A stretch of DNA of 64,000 nt. It comes from Isochrysis galbana (Eukaryota; Haptophyta; Isochrysidales; Isochrysidaceae). The stretch's first letter is position 1. Every line of letters starts with the position of its first letter. Below the pieces are notes generated by a model that saw only the letters and a list, made by a program, of their open reading frames with translations, was not told the origin of the DNA and made no database searches. The position numbers and the translations under genes were made by a program. Below are positions 56,395 to 64,000 of the stretch, piece after piece. Location of the stretch: the NCBI GenBank assembly GCA_018136815.1, contig CM030938.1, positions 5,852,494 to 5,916,493 of the forward strand. Reading direction: 5' to 3'.

Positions 56395-56545
56395 AAGCGC
56401 TCACAATCACCATCACCCACATCAAAGAAAAGCGTTCAATCACCATCAGCCTACACGTGGAACGCGTTCAATCGCCATCACCCCCACCGCATGGAAAAGC
56501 GTTCAATCACCATCAGCCTACACATGGAAAAGCGTTCAATCGCGG
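56395..56545. repeat. Minisatellite of 32-35 bp units
   Basis: About four units built on AAAAGCGTTCAATC[AG]CCATCA, each ending in CCTACAC[AG]TGGAA or CCACCGCATGGAA. Unit length varies from 32 to 35 bp. Confidence 0.85.
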
Positions 56546-56658
56546 AAGATCGTGGGGATCATGAGGGTAGCTATCCAACCCACTCGTTTGACAAGAGGGT
56601 ATGCTGCATCCCGCTCGAGTTGGTGCGTGACACAAAAATATGTACGAAACTATTAAAC

Positions 56659-57095
56659 ATGTCCAACACTAGCGATGTTAACATAAATTACTTACTTACT
56701 TACTTAATTACTTAACTGTGCAGGGTCGCGCGCGCGGCGAGATTATTAAGAAGTTTTTTTTAACATAAATTACTTAACAGTACTAAATCCGAAAGATATC
56801 AAGAATATCCTTAGTAGCACGGCATCCGACAACTGGGCGTGGCGGTACGAAATTGATCGAGCTCTTAATAACAACAAGGAGAAGGAGCTGTACGAAAACT
56901 TCGTGAATAGGCTTGATGATGACAAATACGGCAAGTTCATAAGGGCATACATATCATTCAGGCGTTTCGATAGAGAGTATGTTAATTACGATCAGCTCAC
57001 GCAAATTGCCGATAACGAGGGGTTCAAACATCAAATGAAGAACATTGATAATCCAAATGAACATGATGTGAATACGATTATGATAATTAACTTCT
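56659..57095 (+). pseudogene. AT-rich, Asn/Lys-rich ORF of foreign appearance, split by a retroelement
   Basis: ATG at 56659 starts a frame that is broken after about 12 codons. A clearly related frame resumes at about 56762 and runs open to 57095. The second part is about 110 codons, rich in Asn, Asp, Lys, Ile and Tyr (for example DKYGKFIRAYISFRRFD). Its AT bias is unlike any host gene in this window. The break coincides with a 17-bp direct repeat (TTAACATAAATTACTTA at 56678-56694 and 56760-56776) flanking a LINE 3' end. The right end is cut by a second, inverted LINE copy at about 57090. Family unknown. The composition suggests transfer from an AT-rich source such as a large DNA virus or a bacterium; this is inference. 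Confidence 0.6.
56695..56759 (+). mobile_element. Very short LINE 3' end with target-site duplication
   Basis: The 65-bp insert ends in GCGGCGAGATTATTAAGAAG and a T-run, a variant of the LINE-family 3' terminus, and is flanked by the 17-bp direct repeat. Its left half holds CTTA repeats that may derive from the duplication. Confidence 0.7.
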
Positions 57096-57832
57096 TAATA
57101 GTCTCACCGCACACGCGGCCGTGGACCCTCTACTTTCTACTCACGCAGCAAAACTTTCTACACCCCCTCTCTCCCGGCCCTTTCCCCCCCGCCATCAGGC
57201 GACTCCCCCCGTGCACTACTAGGGGGATAGGGGAAAAGGGCTTAGATATGGTCGGTGGCCCGCGCCCCCCCCCGGTGATCCGTTCCCCTCTTCCTCCTAC
57301 TATGCCTACCGGGCTGGCGGCGTCCTGAGTCCCGACTTCTCCTGTAAACAGGTGCGGGACTTACATATTTTCCGGTGAGCGGAGCCCTCGCTCCGCCCAC
57401 CCCCTTCTCCGCGCTCTCTCGCTCCCCTCTCCTGCAGGCACGCGCGATGGCGCGCCTGCGACAGGCCTGCAGCTGCCTCTGGCGACCCCTGGAGGCTCCT
57501 GGAGGCCAGCTCAGGGGGCAGAGGAGGCTGGGACTAGGCCCTGGTCTCCCCTGCCTCTCCCTCGCTGGCGCTCCTGGGCCTCAAGGGCCCCCACTCTGCA
57601 CCTGTCTGCCTGTCGACCTGGGGGGGAGGGGGGGTTGGAGCGATGGGCTGGCCACGAGGGGCCAGGACGCGCGAATCAGGCGAGCCTGTCAGGGAGAGAG
57701 TGGGTCAGCAGGGCAGTGGCCTCCTGGCAAGCCATCAGGCATGCCAGGAGGATGGGTGGTTCCTCCCCCACGGCAGGGGAGGAGTGGAGAGAGGGGGGGG
57801 CTCGTGCCCCCCCATGGGCGAACCAAGTTATC
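57088..57832 (-). mobile_element. LINE derivative truncating the AT-rich ORF
   Basis: On the minus strand the 5' end is CCAAGT/GGTTCGCCCATGGGGGGG at 57832-57810, with only half of the usual hairpin left. It continues through inverted repeat CTCCTGGCA/TGCCAGGAG, CCTGACAG and ARLIRASWPLVASPSP, as in the 48057-48626 copy. Its 3' end is GGTGAGACTATTAAGAAG at about 57088-57105. The middle (57420-57640) has extra sequence shared with 30130-30300. Confidence 0.7.
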
Positions 57833-58547
57833 GCACTGGCTGCCAGGGAGCAGCCAGGGCGGCAACAAAACGCAGTAAGGTCATGACAGACAGTGAGAGA
57901 GACAGTGCTACAGGGGTGAGGGTCAGAACCTGGGACACCTGGGGGCACTGGGGAACTCACCAAGATACCCCTGGGGCACGGTGATTCTACAACAATCACA
58001 TTCGCACAAACCCTTACATATACCCCACCACGGTTCTTTGGATGATACTCTGAGACAAACAGGAAGGCGTGCGAGGGAACAAAGAAGGAATCAAGGATTT
58101 AGGGAATCGGCGAGTATTGCCTTAGTATGAGCCGATGAAGCGTCGTGAGTGTTGATGAAGGTGAGATTCCTTAGGTGCACTAAGTCGATCTGGAGTGAGC
58201 TGAGATCCCCAAGATGAAGGCGAGGTCTAGAAGTCGATGTGCAAATGACTCGGGAACCCTAAGAACTCGATGTGCATCAACTGCAGATGATAATGTAGAG
58301 AAGAGTCCAGAAGGTGGTGCACATGATGAAAGAGGCTGATGACTTGATGAAAAGGAATCTGGCAGACAAAGTTATCGGTAAAGACGATTCTATCGGTAAG
58401 GACCAATGGGTTGTGTTGGCAGATGACGGCACTCTGTGATACCCCCCCATAAGGCGAGCACGGAGGGTGAGGCTTAGATACAGAGGATAAAGGTAGAAGA
58501 ATGGAGAATGCCTTGCATGACAGTCGTAATACTCGGAGTGGTGTATG
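57833..58547. other. Copia 3' flank, possible decayed LTR
   Basis: A G-run (58441-58447 on the minus strand) after the pol stop could be a polypurine tract, in which case an LTR would follow leftwards. No matching copy of it was seen beyond 62520, so LTR limits cannot be set. Confidence 0.35.
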
Positions 58548-61500
58548 TCACTGGAGCTTTTCGTCAGAGGCAGTCTTAGAGGCAGACGTCCCTGCCGTAG
58601 CTTCTTCGGCGGAACTTGAATTTGAACTCGTCAGACTTTGTGCAATGATGGATGCGCAGTCGTTTAGAAGGGATAGGAGACGGCAGAAGGGAGCGGGCCC
58701 AAGGGGCTTGGTGAGGATGTCAGCAAGCATAAGGTTACCGGGGACATGTCGCATAGCGAGAGCGTGTTTTGCAACGAGGTCGCGGAGGAAAGCTGCGGCG
58801 CGCATTATGTGCTTGGTCTTTTTGAAGGCAACGGGGTCGAGGGACATGTTGATGGCAGATGGCAGACTTGGAGTCGGAGCACAGAAGGGTAGGGCCATCC
58901 GGCGGGAGAGATAGGTCGACAAGCAAATCCCGGACGAAGAGGATGTCGCGGGCAGCAAGCATGGCACCGAAGTACTCGGCCTCGGCGCTCGACAACGAGA
59001 CGGATCGTTGGGTCTTGGAGAACCAGTGGACAGGACAGCCGTACAGAAAAAAGATGGCGCCCGTACAAGAGAAGCGAGATTCCCAATTCGAGTCGACATG
59101 GACTAGAAAGGGTAGCGAGGGGTCTGGGCGAAAGAGCAGAGCGCAGGTGGAGGAGTCACGCACGTAGCAGAGGACGCGGACGGCAGCGGCGAAGTGCGTA
59201 GGACCAGGGTTGGTCATGAAGCGCGAGAGCTGCGAGGCTGCATATGCGAGATCTGGCCTAGACATGTTAGCAAGCCAGAGGAGGCCCCCGACGATGGCCA
59301 TATAGGTGTCGCGCTTGGAGGCCATAGATTCAAAAGCAGGAGAGCCAGGCGTGGGTGAATCAGACGGATCGAGGTGGAGGGCGCCGAGAGGGGATTTGAA
59401 GGTGCGTGTCGTAGTGCTAGATAGGAAAGCATCATGCCGTTGAAGGAGATCTGAGACGTAAAGACTCTGAGATAAGGTGAGGATCCGACGCGGACGGTCA
59501 CGAGCCACGGCAACATTGAGGATCCACGAGAGTTCGCCCTTGTCTTCAATGGGAAACCTATCGCCGAGATCGTGGACGAAACGAGCGCGGAGGCCGGAGT
59601 CATTATCGACGATGAGGGCGTCGTCCACGTACACCAGCACCCAAAGCAAAGACGAGCCGCTGGTGAAGATGTAGAGACAGACATCGATAGTGGAGCGCGT
59701 GAAGCCCCACTTCAAGAGGAAGGAGGTGAGAAGCTCGGCCCATTCGCGCCCAGCTTGACGGAGGCCATAGATTGAGCGCAATAATTTGCATACGAGACGA
59801 ACCCCGCGACAGTCACGAGGCGGGAGGCCAGGTGGCATGCGCATGAAGAGGGGTTGTGGAAGAGTGGCTTGCAGGTAAGCTTGGCGGACGTCGATGGAGG
59901 ACAAGTTGTAATCATGAGCGGTAGCGATGGCAAGCACGAGACGGATGGTAACCGTTTTGACCACGGTAGAGAAGATGCGGTCGAAATCGACTCCGTATCG
60001 TTGAGTATTGCCGTCGGCAACGAGACGGGCCTTGAATTTCTCGATGGAGCCGTCGGCTTTGCGTTTGACGGCGAAGACAAAATGGCAATGCATAAGGTTG
60101 GCGCCCTCGGGCATGGCGTCCTCGGGAACGCACTCCCAAGTGCGAAGTGCCATGAGGCCGCCGAGCTCCTTGTTGATAGCTACGCGCCAATAGTCGGCAT
60201 GGGTGGACTGAAGCGCTTGACGGTACGTCTTGGGGACCGTCACATCCCCCATGTCGGCAACGACGGTGACGGCTTGAGCGAAGAGTGAATGGTCGCTACC
60301 GGCGTGAGCAAAAGGTGGACAGCTGTCGTCGGTAGTGAGCAGGTCGGAAGTAAAAGCAAAACATAAAGGATCAGTACGAGAATCGAACCCCATTGCTGCA
60401 GCACCAAGAGCAAAGACTGCTGCAGCCTGAGCCATAGAGGCATTGTGCAACGCAGGTGTAGCAGCAGAAGTGGTATTCATACCACGATGTTGTTGTTCGA
60501 GCTCGAGGAGGCGTGGGGAGCGACGAATCGCAGATGGTGCAGCAACAGGTGCAGGTACAGGAGTTGGAACGGGTGCAGGAGAGGGGGCAGGTGCAGAGGC
60601 AGCTGAATCATCGTCATCCTCAAGCCAGCTGGGTCTAGGCTCATCCTTGAGGCCCGGGAACTGGTCCTCCCATACGCGGATCTTGGCTGCAACCATTACA
60701 CGTTTGGAGTCGAGTAAGTAGACAACATGGCCAGGGCTCTCCTCAGAAGGCCCCATGTAGAGGCCATACCAACCTCTGTCGGCGAAGTGGCGATCGCCAA
60801 CGCGTCGCGGCACGGGGGCAACGACGGCACAAAGGCAACCAAAAGCATATAGACAACGGATGTCAGGGGGGTGCCCAGTGAGGAGGTGATAAGGCGACAA
60901 GTTCCGGCGAGAAGGTCGTGGAAGCCTGTTGGTGATCCAAACCGCTGTCTGCATGGCAAAGGGATGAAAGGAAGGAGGGAGACCAGCAGCAGCAAGAAGG
61001 ACGCGAGCTGTACCAAAAGTGACGCCCCACATACGTTCCACATGTGAGTTTTGTTGCGGCGTGTATTCTGATGAGTAGCTCACGCGGATACGACGGTGAG
61101 CGAGGAAGTCTCGGAAGTGATAGGAGAGGAAAGCGCTTCCCTTGTCGGATCGCACAATGGAGGGCTTGTATGTGCCGTCAAGGGAGCTAAGATGAGCGGC
61201 GACATCGGCAATGAATTGGCCAAGGGCTGAGGCGGCGACCTCGGCGGTCATGGCTCGCGCGGGCCATACCCGGGTGAAGCCGCTACCAGCATCCACAGTA
61301 CCGCAGTAGCATGTGTACTTGAAGAGGACGCTCTCCAAAAGTGGGCCGGCAAAGTCCATGTAGACCATGGCTCCGGGAGGCGGTTGGGCGTCAAGGGAAG
61401 TTGGGAGGCGGGAGAAAGGGGCGGCGCGCATGCGACCACGGACAACTGCTTCTGGCATGGGGAGGCCAGTCGGGGGGCGGTGGCAAGACAAGTTGTGACC

Positions 61501-62520
61501 AACGGTGGCGGTGGGCACAAGCGACCATTGGTCAGCGTAAGGAAAACCGAGACGTCGATATAGCAGAGCGTGTGAGGCAAGATCTCCATGCGCCACAACG
61601 GCAGCTGCCGAAGCAGAGGCAGCGGAGGGGCGACGTGGGCAGCGGACGGAGTGAGGACGAGTGTCAGAGGGTGCCACGAATCGCACTGGGATGCGAAACG
61701 CGGCCGAGTCATCGCGGACACGTATGGGATGAGCGCCAGGAACATGGATGTAGCCGGCATCGAGGTCATGGCGGAAACCAAAAAGGTCTCGCATAACCCG
61801 TGTAGAATACAGTATAGTACTGCACTCAGCCAAGACAAGAACATTTGGAATTTCGTAGCATTCCCAAGTGTCGCCGACAAGAAGGTACACCAAAGCAATC
61901 CCAACCGCCTGGGCGACAACGGGACCAGCAGCAGTGTCAACACCTAGGCGAGGGTGGGCATCCGTGATACGCCACAGGCAGTCAAGACGGCTAACCACCC
62001 AAAACGTAGCCATGGAGTCAACAAGGGCTTCTTCTTCAATCGGCGTCTTAGCCTCAGCCTCGGTCACAAGAAGGGGCAAGGGACCTTTGGCACAAAGGGC
62101 ATAGCCAAAGGTTCGCATGCTAGCAGTGTAGGCTTGGATGGCACCATTTGCATCATGTTGATCCGATGCAATGGCAGACGCCGCGGCATGGGCCTGGGTA
62201 TAGGCCATGAGAGGAGTGCCACTTGTAGGAGGTGGCTGGTGTGGCGCCTGTGGTGTTTCAGGTGGATTTGTTGCCGTAGGTGTAGGGGTAGTGGCAGCAG
62301 CAGCCTGCGCGTAGGTGGACGATGAGGTTGAAGCAGGCGCAGTTGCAACACGAGAGGCATCACGGTCGAGTAATTCGAGTGCACGTCGTGTGAGCCTAGA
62401 GCGAGTGCTGGAGGTCGTAGATGTCGATAAGCGGGGGCATATGTCTCCATGATGGTCAGCTCCACACCCGCGGCACTTGGCTGTGGGCTGTTTGCAAAAT
62501 GGCCGATTGTGTGGGCCCAA
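58548..62520 (-). pseudogene. Ty1/copia polyprotein, 5'-truncated and frameshifted
   Basis: A frame of 1261 codons from 62520. It starts inside Gag (a zinc-knuckle-like CRGCGADHHGDIC) and contains a protease-like ALVDSMAT in which the usual Gly of DSGAT is Met. Pre-integrase LLYRRLGFP is followed by integrase residues in VRSDKGSAF and PQQNSHVERMW. Reverse transcriptase follows (FKARLVADGNTQRYGVDF, SSIDVRQAYLQA, YVDDALIV), then RNase H (STLSSAEAEY-type block SVSLSSAEAEYFGAM). At about 58852-58868 a tandem 7-bp duplication (CTGCCAT twice) throws the frame in RNase H. The correct continuation (HIMRAAAFLRDLVAKHAL, ADILTKPL) runs in another frame to 58548. Order protease-integrase-RT-RNase H is diagnostic for copia. 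The 5' LTR, primer site and most of Gag are missing. Confidence 0.93.
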
Positions 62521-62529
62521 ACAACGAAC

Positions 62530-63019
62530 TAGTCAGCCTTCTCCCACTGACACCCGCATTCGTCCGCCTGCACCTGCATGTGGCCCTACTTTGTCTACTC
62601 CAAGTGCTCAATGTGGAGTTAGCACTAGGGAGAGTCCTCTATTGTATCCCACTCCGGTGCCAGCTCCCTCTCCTGCTCCACCTCTTCCTCATCCTGCTCC
62701 ACCTCCTGCCCCCACTTGGCCTCAAACACCTGACCCTCCCTCAGCAGCCTACAGCACCACGTCATGGAACACGGTAAGTGCAAGCTTGCAACCTGACAGC
62801 TGATAGCTAGATGATTAGCAGGTTGCCCATTGCACCATTACACACCAATGCATGCCAATCAATGCCTCCTCACTTCCAATTCCATGACTTCTTCAGGTGC
62901 TTCTTGAGGGGGCCACACGAAGGAGCAACCTGACATCCCTAGGGGATGATGATGATGATGAAGGATTGGGACTCCAATCTTACACCCCTGTGCGCCCATC
63001 ACCACCGGTTGCACCACCT
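62530..63019 (+). CDS. Pro-rich spliced gene fragment
   Basis: A Pro/Ser/Ala-rich open stretch (LLYPTPVPAPSPAPPLPHPA) ends at a strong donor (ACG|GTAAGT, about 62773). An acceptor (CTTCTTCAG) at about 62896 opens VLLEGATRRSNLTSLGDDDD in the same phase, running into the satellite. The left side abuts the copia fragment, which may have split the gene. No domain recognised. Confidence 0.35.
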
Positions 63020-63510
63020 ATGCGTATTTGGTATCTGGTGGGGTCCCCCATCCGGATGGATCGTCGAAAACGGGCACGCAGCGCGCCCGGCATCGGTTCG
63101 AAGTTGGGCTCTCCGGGCCTCCCTCGGCGACGGCTCAACGTTCAATGGGCTCGGCGGATGGGTGATTTCGACGAGGGTTCGGCGCGCGGCCTGCCCGATT
63201 GGCGTGACCATCCGGGTGGGCTATGCGTATTTGGTATCTGGTGAGGTCCCCCATCCGGATGGATCGTCGAAAACGGGCACGCAGCGCGCCCGGCATCGGT
63301 TCGAAGTTGGGCTCTCCGGGCCTCCCTCGGCGACGGCTCAACGTTCAATGGGCTCGGCGGATGGGTGATTTCGACGAGGGTTCGGCGCGCGGCCTGCCCG
63401 ATTGGCGTGACCATCCGGGTGGGATATGCGTATTTGGTATCTGGTGGGGTCCCCCATCCGGATGGATCGTCGAAAACGGGCACGCAGCGCGCCCGGCATC
63501 GGTTCGAAGT
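63020..63510. repeat. 203-bp tandem satellite, about 2.4 copies
   Basis: Units begin at 63020, 63223 and 63426 (ATGCGTATTTGGTATCTGGT), exactly 203 bp apart and nearly identical. The third is cut at about 63510 after GGTTCGAAGTTG. 203 is not a multiple of three, so the long ORFs through it are not a repeated protein. Confidence 0.95.
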
Positions 63511-64000
63511 TGAGCTTTTCAAGCTTTTGCGATTTTAGCGTCTTTTGTCAGTTTTCGATTACGTTTTGTTGTGGGGGCCCAAGGGGGGTGTCCGGGTCCT
63601 ATTGGGCCCCGGATATGTGCTAGTTGGGTGTATTGGGAACTTTCTCCCGAAAAAAATCCTCAGATTTCCTCAATTCTGAGATGGTCATTTTTTCACCCCT
63701 AATAACTAATAAAAAAACACTGTTTGACCGCCCTAGGACTGCCTGTGCGCTCACAGGCAGTCCACTATCCACTCTGGTTGACAGCAACCAGGGCCGATAG
63801 CGCGCGCACACAGACAGCGCGCCAGCGCCATCATTCGCAGGCTCAGCCTCACGCGCGTTGAGCTGAATGCGCTCCGCGTGGGACAGCTGGCCAGTGGGGC
63901 CTACGCACGCCGCGCGCGACGGCCGCAGCCTGAGGACACTTTTGCTTCGGCCTCCCAGGCCATACCCCCCGCCTGCACCCCCTTAAGCGCTGCTCCGGCC
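63511..64000. other. Right-edge region, possible partial coding sequence
   Basis: From about 63815 to the edge one plus-strand frame is open and plausible (IIRRLSLTRVELNALRVGQL), but it has no start, motif or splice site within the window. The sequence before it is AT-richer and unremarkable, with one inverted pair GACTGCCTGTG/CACAGGCAGTC at about 63737-63764. Confidence 0.3.

Noticed and set aside
56395-56545. CRISPR-like short repeats
   Set aside because: The units are a continuous minisatellite with no unique spacers.
60443-60721. Plus-strand ORFs inside 58548-62520
   Set aside because: All are antisense shadows of the copia polyprotein.
63020-63510. CRISPR-like array
   Set aside because: Units are contiguous 203-bp repeats without spacers, in a eukaryotic context.
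63020-63520. Long ORFs through the satellite, possibly a repeat protein
   Set aside because: The unit is 203 bp, not a multiple of three, so each copy changes frame; nothing suggests selection on protein.

Overview
This window looks like nuclear DNA of a microalga. It is GC-rich, its genes are split by short introns (about 66-140 nt, several with GC-AG rather than GT-AG ends), and promoters and 5' leaders are full of CT/GA microsatellites. It carries a TTAGGG-type telomeric array and eukaryotic families: bestrophin, signal peptide peptidase-like protease, MST/Hippo-like kinase. A YqeH/NOA1-type GTPase has a signal-peptide-like N terminus followed by a transit-like stretch, as expected for a plastid bounded by extra membranes. 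A haptophyte or similar secondary-plastid alga fits best; this is inference, and no species is claimed.

Layout. 1-4144 (-): the 5' part of a long gene joining a disordered N terminus, a CHAT caspase-like domain, a membrane segment and the start of a guanylate-binding-protein-like domain with a degenerate P-loop; it runs off the left edge. 4353-7376 (-): an unrecognised gene. 7.4-12.7 kb: microsatellites, a small single-pass membrane protein and a broken PIF/Harbinger-like transposase. 12.9-15.8 kb: a macro-domain-like protein with a zinc knuckle, then LINE debris. 16.6-19.7 kb (-): a seven-exon bestrophin. 20.3-21.4 kb: LINE fragments and an unknown ORF. 22.0-24.5 kb (+): a four-exon SPP-like protease. 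26.8-29.8 kb (-): an SGNH hydrolase with three copies of a cysteine module and a C-terminal membrane anchor. 30-40.2 kb: a MITE-like element, a small zinc-knuckle gene, a zinc-ribbon exon, long GA/CT tracts, a LINE with CCCH-finger ORF1, a truncated hAT transposase and a chimeric LINE. 41-44 kb (-): a polytopic membrane protein. 45.6-47.7 kb: a TIR element, then about 1 kb of telomeric repeats ending in a 100-N gap. 48-52.4 kb: a LINE derivative with target-site duplication, the YqeH-type GTPase, and a methyltransferase relic. 53-55.5 kb (-): an MST-like kinase. 56-64 kb: an AT-rich foreign-looking ORF broken by retroelement insertions, a truncated Ty1/copia element and a 203-bp satellite.

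The host genes share no pathway. What ties the window together is one non-LTR retrotransposon family seen in at least nine places. Its 5' end is a short hairpin just before the ORF1 start codon, and its 3' end is a conserved AT-rich motif. It forms recurrent inverted chimeras. Exon boundaries were placed by reading splice signals and frame continuity, without transcript evidence.
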